From the NCBI GenBank assembly GCA_026399475.1, contig JAPLQY010000062.1, forward strand, positions 1 through 42,006: a stretch of 42,006 nucleotides of DNA. The letters are read 5' to 3'. A program made the translations under genes and the position numbers. This DNA comes from Rhodocyclales bacterium (GTDB lineage Bacteria > Pseudomonadota > Gammaproteobacteria > Burkholderiales > Rhodocyclaceae). A model generated the notes under the pieces. That model was not told where the DNA came from, did not search any database, and saw only the letters and a list, made by a program, of their open reading frames with translations. Positions 9,455 to 18,033 of the stretch are shown piece by piece (the stretch's first letter is position 1; every line of letters begins with the position of its first letter).

Positions 9455-9781
9455 ATGGCGATCGACACGCGACAAATAGACCAGTTGCTTTCCGAGTTGC
9501 GCTCGGCATCCGCTCTTGCGAGCGGAAAATCCGTTGGCAATGCGACACCGGTCGACGGGCCGGATTTTTCCCAGGTGTTGAAGAGCACGATCGATCAGGT
9601 GAATGCCGCCCAGCAGGACGCGCACAAGATGGCCGCGGATTTTTCCAGCGGCCAGAGCGATGTCAACTTGCAGGACGTGATGATCAATCTGCAAAAGGCC
9701 AACCTGTCCTTCCAGCAAATGGTGCAGGTGCGCAACCGGCTGGTCTCGGCCTATCACGACATCATGAACATCCAGGTCTGA
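9455..9781 (+). CDS. fliE: Flagellar hook-basal body protein FliE
   Basis: FliE joins the MS ring to the rod and is exported early by the flagellar type III system. The 108-residue product has the family's usual size, ends in LSFQQMVQVRNRLVSAYHDIMNIQV in segments typical of FliE, and carries the conserved DVMINLQKANLSFQ. ATG 9455 (MAIDTRQ) is preceded by AAGGTG and is preferred to the in-frame ATG at 9431, which falls next to the predicted transcription start. In Pseudomonas fleSR-fliEFG are collinear; here fliE is on the opposite strand from fliFG. Confidence 0.95.
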   Translation: MAIDTRQIDQLLSELRSASALASGKSVGNATPVDGPDFSQVLKSTIDQVNAAQQDAHKMAADFSSGQSDVNLQDVMINLQKANLSFQQMVQVRNRLVSAYHDIMNIQV

Positions 9782-9951
9782 TTCCGCTTCACGACAGAAC
9801 CAAACCCCTGGCTTGCCGTCATTTCACCTGACGTCGATCTCCTCGAAAGCTGCCGTTCCCCGAGTCCGCGGAACAATGAAACCGGCCCCGGAATTTGCGG
9901 CAACTGCAGTTAAGCGTCATGCCACAGGCACCCGGCTTTCCGGCACTTCAT

Positions 9952-9978
9952 TAAAGAATCGCGGCCCGGTGCCGTAAG
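9952..9978 (+). promoter_or_regulatory. Candidate sigma-28 (FliA) promoter before the carbonic anhydrase
   Basis: TAAA (9952-9955), exactly 15 bases, then GCCGTAAG (9971-9978) resembles the flagellar sigma-28 pattern TAAA-N15-GCCGATAA, with the GCCG core and spacing exact and the last four bases imperfect. It ends 32 bases before the gene start at 10011. If real, the carbonic anhydrase is a late flagellar-regulon gene. The rest of 9782-10010 shows nothing clear. Confidence 0.4.
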
Positions 9979-10010
9979 TTGGAATAACTCGAAAAGGACA
10001 AAAGGGAATC

Positions 10011-11534
10011 ATGTCTGCATTGCGCGCGTCGTCCGTGCTTTGGGTGCTGTCTCTCGCCTTTGGTCTGCATGGTTTTGCAGCCGCCGGCAGCTGGCAGACA
10101 GTCATTGCCGGAAAGACTGAAACCATCGCGATCGACAAGGCAAGTATCGCGCGGGCGGACTCCGGCGCCACGGCCTGGAGCCGCATAACGCTTGATCGCG
10201 AGGTCAGGGAAGCCGGCGGCACTTATGACTCGATTCAGGCCCAGAACCTGTACGACTGCACAGCACGTCGCTTCACTACCTTGCGCCGCGCCTATTTCAA
10301 TGGTGACACGCTGCTGCGCGAGGACGTGGTGTCGCGTCAGCGTGCCAATGCAGTGGAGTCCGGCAGCATCGACGAGCGGCTGTTCAACCTGGCCTGTCGC
10401 GCCGCCGTCGGCGAACTGCCGGCGCGGGCCGATGCCGCCACCCGGGCGGCGGCCCCGGCGCCACAGGGCGAGCCGGCTGAAAGGGTTGCGGCAATGCGCG
10501 CCGATATGCGAACCCTGGCGACCGATCATGCAGCGCCCCGATTGATGCCAGTCGCCGAAACCATGCCTGTGGTTCCGGCTGAAAAACCGAAACTGATCGT
10601 CCTGCCGCCCATAGACAAGGCCGCCGCCGACCAGGCCGCCGCCGGCAGCGGACAAAAACCGGCGGCAACCGCGCCGACCGCTGCTGCGCCGCTTTCTCCG
10701 TCGGCTGCCCGGAGCACGGCAAAGCACGAGGCGGAAAGTTCAGCCGACAAGCGTCTGCGCGAGCTGCACTACGCCACGTCGGGCCCGCGCAAGGCGACGA
10801 AGAAGAAGTCGACAGAAATCCCCGCCGCGAGCGAACAGGAAAATCCGGCAGCACATATGCATGGCCACTGGACTTACGAGGGTGCCGGCGGGCCGACCAG
10901 CTGGGCCAGGCTGCGTGGTGACTATGCGACTTGCGGTACAGGCAAGCGGCAGTCGCCCATCGATATTCGCGAGGGCATCAAAGTCAATCTCGAAGGGATC
11001 AAGTTCGATTACAAGCCCACGCAGTTCCGCATCATCGACAACGGCCACACGGTTCAGGTCAATGTCGGCGAGGGCCTGGGCCTGACGGTGATGGGCAAAC
11101 GCCATGAGTTGCTGCAGTTCCATTTTCACCGGCCATCCGAGGAACGGGTCAATGGCCGTGCTTATGACATGGTGGTGCACCTGGTGCACAAGAATGCGGA
11201 AGGCCAGCTGGCGGTGGTCGCCGTGTTGCTGGAAAAAGGCAGCGAACATCCGCTGATCCAGACGCTGTGGAACAATCTGCCACTGGAGCAGGATATGGAG
11301 GTGGCGCCGGAAGAGGCCATCGACCTGAACAAGCTGTTACCCGAAAACCGCGCATACTGGACCTATATGGGCTCATTGACCACGCCACCCTGCAGCGAGG
11401 GCGTGTTGTGGATGGTGTTGAAGCAGCCGGTACAACTGGCAGCGGAGCAGCTGGCAATTTTCTCCCGCCTTTACCGCAACAACGCCCGCCCGGTGCAGGC
11501 GGCCAATGGCCGGCTGATCAAGGAGTCTCGCTGA
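10011..11534 (+). CDS. Exported alpha-carbonic anhydrase with an N-terminal Adhesin_E-like domain
   Basis: The 507-residue product has a signal peptide (about 1-25, ending near GFAAAG). An approximately 100-residue domain (about 27-130) follows, with the pattern WQTV..IDKASI..AWSRITL...YDCTARRF, resembling the surface-adhesin E family. A Pro/Ala/Lys-rich linker (about 140-280) leads to a complete alpha-type carbonic anhydrase. The zinc ligands are H371, H373 (QFHFHRPSEE) and H390 (VVHLVH); the 17-residue spacing matches bacterial alpha enzymes. KRQSPIDI and SLTTPPCSEGVLW are also present. It should interconvert CO2 and bicarbonate in the periplasm or at the cell surface. The domain fusion is unusual, since bacterial alpha enzymes are normally about 250 residues. 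Start ATG 10011 has AAAAGGACAAAAGGG upstream. Confidence 0.92.
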   Translation: MSALRASSVLWVLSLAFGLHGFAAAGSWQTVIAGKTETIAIDKASIARADSGATAWSRITLDREVREAGGTYDSIQAQNLYDCTARRFTTLRRAYFNGDTLLREDVVSRQRANAVESGSIDERLFNLACRAAVGELPARADAATRAAAPAPQGEPAERVAAMRADMRTLATDHAAPRLMPVAETMPVVPAEKPKLIVLPPIDKAAADQAAAGSGQKPAATAPTAAAPLSPSAARSTAKHEAESSADKRLRELHYATSGPRKATKKKSTEIPAASEQENPAAHMHGHWTYEGAGGPTSWARLRGDYATCGTGKRQSPIDIREGIKVNLEGIKFDYKPTQFRIIDNGHTVQVNVGEGLGLTVMGKRHELLQFHFHRPSEERVNGRAYDMVVHLVHKNAEGQLAVVAVLLEKGSEHPLIQTLWNNLPLEQDMEVAPEEAIDLNKLLPENRAYWTYMGSLTTPPCSEGVLWMVLKQPVQLAAEQLAIFSRLYRNNARPVQAANGRLIKESR

Positions 11535-11691
11535 GTCGCACTGATCCGGGCGCCAGCCGTGCGAAGTCGGCGCCGATACTGGTGTTACTCTCGGTTAAAA
11601 TAACTGCGCTCCGCGATACGAAGTGGCACCAGGAATGGGTGGTCCGAACCGTGCCGGGGTGGGAAGTTCCGCAGCGGAAAACGGAAAATTC

Positions 11692-12198
11692 ATGGACAGA
11701 AGCTCAATGGGCGCTTTGATGTTTGCCGGAATACCGATTCATGGAGCACTGAAGCGACTCACAATTCTGTTTGCGGTGTTGCTGCTCGCTGCCTGTGGCG
11801 ATAGCCAGATGGCATTTGTCAGCGGCGGCGATCGCGATCATTCGCTTTCGCTCGTTCGTGAACAGACCTATCTCGGTGGCCCCTGGCAGACCACGCTGAT
11901 AGTCGCCGGCTTTCCACAGTGCCAGCGGCGTTATGCGCTCGAAGGACTGGCGGCGAATGAACTCAGGATGGATGCCTATCGCCCCGAACCAGGTGTATTC
12001 ATCCTCAATACCGGCAAACGCTGGTACGTAACCGAGCTGCAGAACTGCGGCTTTCAAGCCTACAAGCAACCGCCGCCGGAGCCGGGTGAACTGGTCGGCA
12101 GCTTTCAGGTCAAGGGCGGCGAATTGCGCTATCTGGACAAGGCATCAGGCAAACCTGTAGCCGGCGGCGCCTCTGGAGTTCCGCTTGCTGTCAAGTAA
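11692..12198 (+). CDS. Putative lipoprotein of unknown function
   Basis: I do not recognise a family. The approximately 168-residue product has a basic N-region, a hydrophobic stretch and a lipobox ending LLLAAC, so it should be an outer- or inner-membrane lipoprotein. The mature part has two further cysteines (FPQCQRR and LQNCGF) that could form a disulphide bond. Starts at 11692, 11707 and 11719 are all possible; none has a strong ribosome binding site. It follows the carbonic anhydrase by about 160 bases and is followed by a likely terminator at 12255, suggesting the end of a transcription unit. Confidence 0.75.
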   Translation: MDRSSMGALMFAGIPIHGALKRLTILFAVLLLAACGDSQMAFVSGGDRDHSLSLVREQTYLGGPWQTTLIVAGFPQCQRRYALEGLAANELRMDAYRPEPGVFILNTGKRWYVTELQNCGFQAYKQPPPEPGELVGSFQVKGGELRYLDKASGKPVAGGASGVPLAVK

Positions 12199-12254
12199 TT
12201 GACGACAGATCATGCCTGCACCTCCAGTGTTTTTGACTACGCCCGCCGCGCCTA

Positions 12255-12279
12255 ACGCTGCGAATGCCAGCGTCTTTTT
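12255..12279 (+). terminator. Probable intrinsic terminator after the lipoprotein gene
   Basis: ACGCTG and CAGCGT form a 6-bp stem around a 7-base loop, followed by CTTTTT. It lies 57 bases after the lipoprotein stop and 31 bases before the next gene's first ATG, so it would separate the two transcription units. Confidence 0.5.
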
Positions 12280-12309
12280 GCCCTTTGCCAAATCATTACG
12301 AACAGCGGG

Positions 12310-13548
12310 ATGGCTGGCATGCTGAAAAAGGTCGGCGTTGAACACCTGCGGATGGGAATGCATATCCACGAACTGTGCGGGTCGTGGATGGAGCATCCTT
12401 TCTGGCGTACGCGTTTCGTTCTGGACGATGAGGAAGACATACGCCGGATTCGCGAGAGTGGCATCAAAGAGGTCTGGATCGATACGAGCAAGGGCTGCGA
12501 TGCATCCGTTGCCGAAACGCGGGCGGAGACGCACTCCGAGGCCGAGGTTGCAGCCGAGGTCGACCGCACGCTGGAGCAATCGGCCCTGCACAGCGCACCG
12601 CCGCGGCAGGTACCGATGGTCGAGGAGGTGCGGCGTGCGGCCAGGATTTGCGCCGGAAGCAAGAAGGCCGTGGTCTCGATGTTCCAGGAAGTTCGCATGG
12701 GCAACGCGATTTCGGCCGCGGCGGCGGGTGAGCTGGTGGACGAAATTTCAGGCTCGGTGATGCGCAATCCCGGCGCGCTGATCAGCCTGGCACGCCTGAA
12801 GACGGTGGATGATTACACCTACATGCATTCAGTTGCGGTGTGCGCGCTGATGGTGGCACTGGCCCGTCAATTGGGGCTGGACGAGGCGACAACGCGCGAG
12901 CTGGGCATGGCGGGACTGCTGCACGACCTGGGCAAGGCGCTGATGCCTATGGAGGTGCTGAACAAGCCCGGCAAACTGACGGATGCAGAATTCGCCATCA
13001 TCAAGGGCCACCCTGAAGCCGGGCACAAGATCCTGGTCGAAGGCGCGACGGTAGGAGTGATTCCGCTTGATGTGGTGTTGCATCATCACGAAAAGATGGA
13101 TGGCAGTGGCTATCCACGGCGGTTCAAGGGCGAGGAAATCAGCCTCTACGCCAAAATGGGCGCGGTGTGCGACGTATATGACGCGATCACCTCCAACCGT
13201 CCTTACAAGGCCGGCTGGGATCCGGCCGAGTCCATCCGCAAGATGGCGGAATGGTGTCACGGTCATTTCGATGAGCACGTGTTTCAGGCTTTCGTCAAAT
13301 GCATCGGCATCTACCCCGTCGGTTCGCTGGTGCGACTGGCCTCGGGGCGGTTGGGTGTGGTGATGGAACAGTCCGAGCAATCGCTGCTCACCCCGTGCGT
13401 CAAGGTGTTTTTCTCGACCAAGTCGAAAACGCACATCGTCCCCGAAGTCGTCGACCTTTCGCACCGCGCGACAAAGGACAAGATCGTCGGCCGCGAGGAG
13501 GCGAGCACCTGGGGCCTGAAGAACATCGAGCAACTTTGGGCGCCGTAG
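12310..13548 (+). CDS. HD-GYP phosphodiesterase with N-terminal DUF3391-type domain
   Basis: This family hydrolyses cyclic di-GMP to GMP or pGpG. The 412-residue product begins with a DUF3391-like domain (MLKKVGVEHLRMGMHIHEL, about 4-120) and carries a full HD-GYP domain (about 150-345). The HD pair is at H205-D206 in LLHDLGK, a histidine-rich HHHEKMDGSGYP block follows at 258-269 with GYP intact, and DVYDAITSNRPYK is present. No signal or membrane segments are seen, so it is cytoplasmic. ATG 12310 and ATG 12319 are both possible. It is followed by a diguanylate cyclase, so opposing c-di-GMP enzymes are neighbours, likely governing the motile-sessile switch. Confidence 0.92.
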   Translation: MAGMLKKVGVEHLRMGMHIHELCGSWMEHPFWRTRFVLDDEEDIRRIRESGIKEVWIDTSKGCDASVAETRAETHSEAEVAAEVDRTLEQSALHSAPPRQVPMVEEVRRAARICAGSKKAVVSMFQEVRMGNAISAAAAGELVDEISGSVMRNPGALISLARLKTVDDYTYMHSVAVCALMVALARQLGLDEATTRELGMAGLLHDLGKALMPMEVLNKPGKLTDAEFAIIKGHPEAGHKILVEGATVGVIPLDVVLHHHEKMDGSGYPRRFKGEEISLYAKMGAVCDVYDAITSNRPYKAGWDPAESIRKMAEWCHGHFDEHVFQAFVKCIGIYPVGSLVRLASGRLGVVMEQSEQSLLTPCVKVFFSTKSKTHIVPEVVDLSHRATKDKIVGREEASTWGLKNIEQLWAP

Positions 13549-13651
13549 GCATTGCCGCTTCGGGGCCGAGCCTGGCTGCCTGCACGCGACCTGCCAGGAT
13601 CTTGCACGCTTATTGCTGTTACCTGCCGGATTAAAGACACAAAGGTGAATC

Positions 13652-15454
13652 ATGGCTGAGCCTACCCAACTTTCCGAAATCGAAGTCGCCCGCGAAACTC
13701 TACGCGGTCTGGTTTCGCGAAAAATTCCGCCGACACCGGACAATTACCGGGCCCTGTATTTCGAAATATCGGGTGCGCCGGCGATCGCATCCTTTCCCGA
13801 GCACGAACTCAAGGCCTTGCATGCGACTTTGCCGCGCACCAGCCCGGAGCAGAATCGTTTCGCCCGCCAATTCGAAGCGGCCATTGCCAAGGGCAACTGG
13901 GACAGCGTCGGGGCAGCCCTGACTGAGTTGCTGGCCAAGTCAGGAAGCGACCAGCTCCACTGGCCTGGCTTGATTCGCGATCTGGTGCAACAACTCGAAG
14001 TGCATCATGTCGGCCTGACCGCAGCCAAAAAGAAGGAGGCGCTGGAGCATGTCCTCGCTGTTTCCGGCACTGCCGATCTGCTGATCACGCGCCTCCAGTC
14101 ATTGATCCGCTCATGGATGCAGAATTCCGCCGCAGGCAGAGCGGAACTTGTGTCGCCGGTTGCGGCCGCAGTGCCGGCGGTACCAGCAGTGCAAGCTGTT
14201 GCGGCGGTCTCGGCCAGGGACAAGAAGCCGCCACCCAACCAGCCCGCCTGGCAGGGCGGCATCGTCGATCTGCGGGAGATCATTGCCCAGTTGCTCGACA
14301 ATACGCTCTCGATCGTGCTGCGCGACAAACCCGATCTTGCCCGCGAAGCGAGCGACATTTCAAACAACGTGCGGGCCGCGCAAAACGCCGAGGCGCTGAT
14401 CGGGCTCTCGGAGCGCCTGAAGAAGCTCTGCTACCGCGCTCATTTCATTGCCGAGGACCAGGCCGAGTTGAGTACGGCATTGGTTCATCTGGTGCAACTC
14501 ATCATGGAGAACATCAGCGAACTGGTGGTTGAGGACCAATGGCTGACAGGCCAGATCAAGGTGGTGCGCGACCTGGTCCTGGAACCCCTGGATTTGCGCC
14601 GTCTGGATGATGTCGAGCGCCGCATGAAAGATGTCATCGTCAAACAAAGCTCGCTCAAGAAAAACCTGAATGAAGCAAACGATCGGCTCAAGCTGATGTT
14701 GGCCACATTCGTCGATCGCCTGGCCGATTTTTCCGAGACGACCAGCGACTATCACAGCAAGATCGAAACCTGCTCGGAGAAAATCAGCAAAGCCAGTGAC
14801 ATTTCCGAACTCACCGAAGTGCTGAGCGAGGTAATGCGGGAGACCCGGGTCGTGCAGATCAACACGGCACGCTCGCGCGATGAATTGAGCACCATGCGCA
14901 ATCGCGTGAACGAGGCGGAACAGAGCGTGGCGCGTTTGCAACTTGAATTGTCAAACGCCAGTGAATTGGTCAGACACGATCTGTTGACCGGAGCACTCAA
15001 CCGCAAAGGCCTCGATGAAGCCCTGGAAAAGGAAATCGCCCGCTTGCGACGGCAGGGCGGAACACTCAGTCTGGGACTGCTCGATATCGATAATTTCAAG
15101 AAGCTCAACGACACCCTGGGACATTCTGCAGGCGATGCTGCCCTGGTGCATCTGGTAGGAGTCGTCCAGGAAACGGTTCGACCCCAGGACACGCTCGCCC
15201 GCTATGGCGGCGAAGAGTTCGTCGTGCTGCTGCCGAACACCCCCATTGATGATGCCGTTGCCGCCATGACGCGCGTCCAGCGCGAACTCACGCGGAAGTT
15301 CTTCCTGAACAAGAACGACAAGATTCTCATCACCTTCAGTTGCGGGGTGGTGGAAATAATGAACGAAGAAGATCCGTATGAAGCCCTGAAGCGGGCCGAC
15401 GCGGCAATGTATCTGGCCAAACGCGCCGGCAAAAATCGGGTCATCCCTGCATAA
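13652..15454 (+). CDS. Diguanylate cyclase (GGDEF) with long N-terminal coiled-coil region
   Basis: This enzyme makes cyclic di-GMP from two GTP. The 600-residue product has an N-terminal module (ARETLRGLVSRKIPPTPDNY, about 10-120) seen in betaproteobacterial cyclases, an Ala/Val-rich linker near 160-190, a helical coiled coil (about 300-440) and a C-terminal GGDEF domain from HDLLTGALNRKGL. The active site GGEEF is at 519-523. An inhibitory-site RxxD (RPQD, 510-513) lies exactly five residues before it, so product feedback is expected. There is no membrane segment, and any signal must reach the N-terminal region in the cytoplasm. The start has AAAGGTG about 6 bases upstream. The 3' spacer to 15719 holds repeat copy B. 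Confidence 0.94.
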   Translation: MAEPTQLSEIEVARETLRGLVSRKIPPTPDNYRALYFEISGAPAIASFPEHELKALHATLPRTSPEQNRFARQFEAAIAKGNWDSVGAALTELLAKSGSDQLHWPGLIRDLVQQLEVHHVGLTAAKKKEALEHVLAVSGTADLLITRLQSLIRSWMQNSAAGRAELVSPVAAAVPAVPAVQAVAAVSARDKKPPPNQPAWQGGIVDLREIIAQLLDNTLSIVLRDKPDLAREASDISNNVRAAQNAEALIGLSERLKKLCYRAHFIAEDQAELSTALVHLVQLIMENISELVVEDQWLTGQIKVVRDLVLEPLDLRRLDDVERRMKDVIVKQSSLKKNLNEANDRLKLMLATFVDRLADFSETTSDYHSKIETCSEKISKASDISELTEVLSEVMRETRVVQINTARSRDELSTMRNRVNEAEQSVARLQLELSNASELVRHDLLTGALNRKGLDEALEKEIARLRRQGGTLSLGLLDIDNFKKLNDTLGHSAGDAALVHLVGVVQETVRPQDTLARYGGEEFVVLLPNTPIDDAVAAMTRVQRELTRKFFLNKNDKILITFSCGVVEIMNEEDPYEALKRADAAMYLAKRAGKNRVIPA

Positions 15455-15542
15455 CACCCGGGCGCCCGAAGAATCGGATCCGGCAGGCTTCGCCGACCGG
15501 GAGTATCCGGACGTGGCAGAAGCGGATCTGTTCCGCGTCAAG

Positions 15543-15604
15543 CTACGTAGATACCGCAGTTTGTCGCGTAATTCACGGATAAACAAAGTGCTGGCCATTT
15601 GAGA
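15543..15604 (-). promoter_or_regulatory. 62-bp conserved element, copy B (inverted)
   Basis: On the - strand this copy reads TCTCAAA, 10 variable bases, then a 45-bp core (15543-15587) identical in all 45 positions to copy A. It lies between two + strand genes, 88 bases after the cyclase stop and 116 before the secreted Cache protein start. Its orientation relative to that gene is opposite to copies A and C; NarL/FixJ-type sites often work in either orientation. Nothing else is evident in the 265-base spacer 15455-15719. Confidence 0.7.
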
Positions 15605-15719
15605 GTATTGCGCCCTGTGGGACGCGAACATGCTCCTGAAACAATCGACCCGCATCTGAATTCACCGGCATTCTTGCGGGAAGACCGTCAATCCAACTAC
15701 CAAAGGCAAAGGAGTTCAA

Positions 15720-16172
15720 ATGTCCAAGTTTCTGCTCGCATTCGCCGCTGTTGCCCTGATGTCGTCGGTCGCTTTTGCGGCCGATAACTTCGCCACGACG
15801 AAGGAGGCCGAGGCCATGGTCGCCAAGGCGGTCAAGGCTGTGGCTGCCGATCGGGTTGCCGCCTTCAAGGAAATCACCGGCAAGGACAAGAAGTGGGTCG
15901 ACCGCGACCTTTACCCCGTGGTGTATGACATGAACGGAAAGTGTGTTGCCCACGGCCAGAATGAAAAGCAGGTCGGCAAGGACCTGATCGATCTCGCCGA
16001 TGCCGACGGCAAGGAGTTCGTCAAGGAGCGCGTCGAGTTCGCCAGGAGCAAGGGCAAGTTCTGGCACGACTACAAGTTCACCGATCCGGTCAGCAAAAAA
16101 GTGCTGCCCAAATCGGCTTATTGCGAAAAGGCCGGCGACGTCATCGTCTGCGCCGGGGTGTACAAGCACTGA
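15720..16172 (+). CDS. Small secreted single-Cache-domain protein
   Basis: The 150-residue product has a clear signal peptide (about 1-21, MSKFLLAFAAVALMSSVAFA) and then little more than one sCache_2-like domain: a long helix (KEAEAMVAKAVKAVAADRVA), YPVVYDMNGKCVAHG, GKDLIDLADADGKEF and the closing WHDYKFTDP...AYCEKAGDVIVCAGVY. Cache domains are normally sensor parts of kinases or chemoreceptors. Here the domain is free in the periplasm. Cysteines in YCEK and IVCAG may pair. AAAGGAG is about 6 bases before the ATG. It is followed at 70 bases by a chemoreceptor, suggesting that it binds a small molecule and presents it to a membrane receptor (inference). Repeat copy B lies upstream. Confidence 0.85.
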   Translation: MSKFLLAFAAVALMSSVAFAADNFATTKEAEAMVAKAVKAVAADRVAAFKEITGKDKKWVDRDLYPVVYDMNGKCVAHGQNEKQVGKDLIDLADADGKEFVKERVEFARSKGKFWHDYKFTDPVSKKVLPKSAYCEKAGDVIVCAGVYKH

Positions 16173-16241
16173 ATTGGCATTGCGCTGCCTGTGGCGGCGA
16201 GGCTGGCTCCCCTGCGGTTCTTCCCTCCGAGTGGTCCGACC

Positions 16242-17858
16242 ATGAACATCAAGACAAAGATACTGATCCCCTCCCTGGTTGCCGTGGCGATGATGCTGGT
16301 GCTTGGAATCGTCAGCTATTTCGGCATGAAGAGCATGCAACAGGCACTTGAGGTGGTTGCCACCAAGGGCATGCAGCACACCGCGCTGCTGAACGATAGC
16401 CGTGGCGAATTGCTGCAGGCCAATGTAGGCGTCTACCGCCTGTTCGCCACGATGGTCAACTTCGACGAGGCGCGGATCAAGAAGGACACAGCGGCGATCC
16501 TCTCCCACGCTGACGGCGCCATTCAGTTGCTGAAGAAACTGCAGGAGCGCAGCGATGTCGAAGAGGACGAAAGGAAGGCGTTTGCCGCCCTCGGCGAACC
16601 CTTGGCGAAATACAGAAAGAACGTCGCCCAGGCCATCGACATGGCCGAGTCCGATCTTGCGTCAGGTACCGGCATGATGCAGGCCGCCGACAAACGCTTT
16701 GTCGAAATCGACGGCAAGCTGGGCAGGATGATCGATGAGCAGAAACAAGAGGCGGACAAGCTGATCGCTGCTGCGGTCGCCCGCGCGTCGAGCGCCATCG
16801 CCGCCGACATCGCTGTTTTCCTGATCGGATTGGCAGCGGCCATCACGATTTCCCTGCTGCTGGCAGGCAGGATCGTAGGCCCCATGCTGGATGCTATCCG
16901 GACCGCCACTTCGATTGCCGGAGGAAATCTCACCAACGCCATCGACACCCAAGGTCAGGACGAAACCGGAGATCTGCTGCGCGCACTATCCAGCATGCAG
17001 GACAGCCTGTGCCAGTTGATCGGCCAGATCGGCGGCAACGCACACAAGACAACCGCTTCCTGCAGCGCCATGAGCGGAGCGCTGAACCAGATCAATCAAT
17101 CGGTAGCGGGGCAGAACGATGCCACTGCCGCTGTCGCTGCAGCCGTCGAACAGATGAGCGTCAGCATCAGCAACATTCACGATAATGCGAGCCAGGCGCT
17201 GACGGCCAATCAGGCATCTTCGGAACTGGCAACCCAGGGCGCAGCAATCATCCAGAGCGCCTTCGACGAAATGACGAGGATCGCAAGCACAGTCGAGGAG
17301 GCGGCCAGCGTGGTGGAGCGCGTCGGCCAGCAATCCAGCGAAATTTCAACCATCGTCCGCGTGATACGCGAAGTCGCGGATCAGACCAACCTGCTGGCAT
17401 TGAATGCCGCAATCGAGGCTGCCCGTGCCGGCGAGGCCGGGCGCGGTTTTGCCGTGGTGGCCGACGAGGTGCGCAAACTTGCCGAAAAAACCACCGGCTC
17501 CGCTGCGGAAATCACGCGCATGATAACCGCGATCCAGGAGAGTTCGGGCCAGGCGGTCAGCAACATTCATCATGTCGTGAAACAGGTGGAGCAAACTGCC
17601 ACCTATGCCGGCAATGCCCGTGACTCAATTGAGCGCATTCGCACCAACGCCGGACAGAGCGAGGGATTTGCGCACGAGATCTCGTCCGCCCTCAAGGAAC
17701 AATCGCAAGCCAGCAACCTGATCGCCCAGCAGGTGGAAGGCATCACCCAGATGAGCGAGAAGAACGCTCAAAGCGTGACCCATGCCGGTCAAGCGATGCA
17801 TGCGCTTGAGGACGACTCCCGGGTGCTGCAGGCAGCGATCGCACGATTTTCAGTGTAG
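16242..17858 (+). CDS. Methyl-accepting chemotaxis protein with periplasmic helical domain
   Basis: This 538-residue chemoreceptor has membrane segments near 6-28 and 187-213 and a periplasmic region of about 155 residues that is helical and resembles the four-helix-bundle ligand domain ([25 protein letters not shown]). A HAMP domain and a cytoplasmic signalling domain follow, with the hairpin tip [19 protein letters not shown] and [18 protein letters not shown]. Through CheA and a CheW-type coupler it should bias flagellar rotation. The start ATG 16242 places the first helix at the N-terminus, although the ribosome binding site is weak. Directly upstream is the secreted Cache protein, its likely partner. 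Confidence 0.93.
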   Translation: MNIKTKILIPSLVAVAMMLVLGIVSYFGMKSMQQALEVVATKGMQHTALLNDSRGELLQANVGVYRLFATMVNFDEARIKKDTAAILSHADGAIQLLKKLQERSDVEEDERKAFAALGEPLAKYRKNVAQAIDMAESDLASGTGMMQAADKRFVEIDGKLGRMIDEQKQEADKLIAAAVARASSAIAADIAVFLIGLAAAITISLLLAGRIVGPMLDAIRTATSIAGGNLTNAIDTQGQDETGDLLRALSSMQDSLCQLIGQIGGNAHKTTASCSAMSGALNQINQSVAGQNDATAAVAAAVEQMSVSISNIHDNASQALTANQASSELATQGAAIIQSAFDEMTRIASTVEEAASVVERVGQQSSEISTIVRVIREVADQTNLLALNAAIEAARAGEAGRGFAVVADEVRKLAEKTTGSAAEITRMITAIQESSGQAVSNIHHVVKQVEQTATYAGNARDSIERIRTNAGQSEGFAHEISSALKEQSQASNLIAQQVEGITQMSEKNAQSVTHAGQAMHALEDDSRVLQAAIARFSV

Positions 17859-17878
17859 GCCATCGGGTTTTTCGGTTG

Positions 17879-17894
17879 CCCGGCCAACGCCGGG
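17879..17894 (+). terminator. Possible terminator hairpin after the chemoreceptor gene
   Basis: CCCGGC-CAAC-GCCGGG is a perfect 6-bp G/C stem with a 4-base loop, 21 bases after the stop codon. Only TT follows the stem, so an intrinsic terminator is weakly supported. The rest of 17895-18033 holds nothing recognised. Confidence 0.35.
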
Positions 17895-18033
17895 TTGGAA
17901 GAGGCCGGCGCCGACGCAGTCGAAGGTCATGGCTTGCATTGTCACTATGGACCGGGTGCCGGCCCATTCTCGGATTTTGTGAATAAGTCCGCTACTGCTC
18001 ATCGCTTTCGTCGGCCAGGCACTAGGCTATCGT

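Noticed and set aside
11572..11579. GCCGATAC, a sigma-28-like -10 box before the lipoprotein
   Set aside because: No TAAA lies 15 bases upstream (CCAG is there instead).
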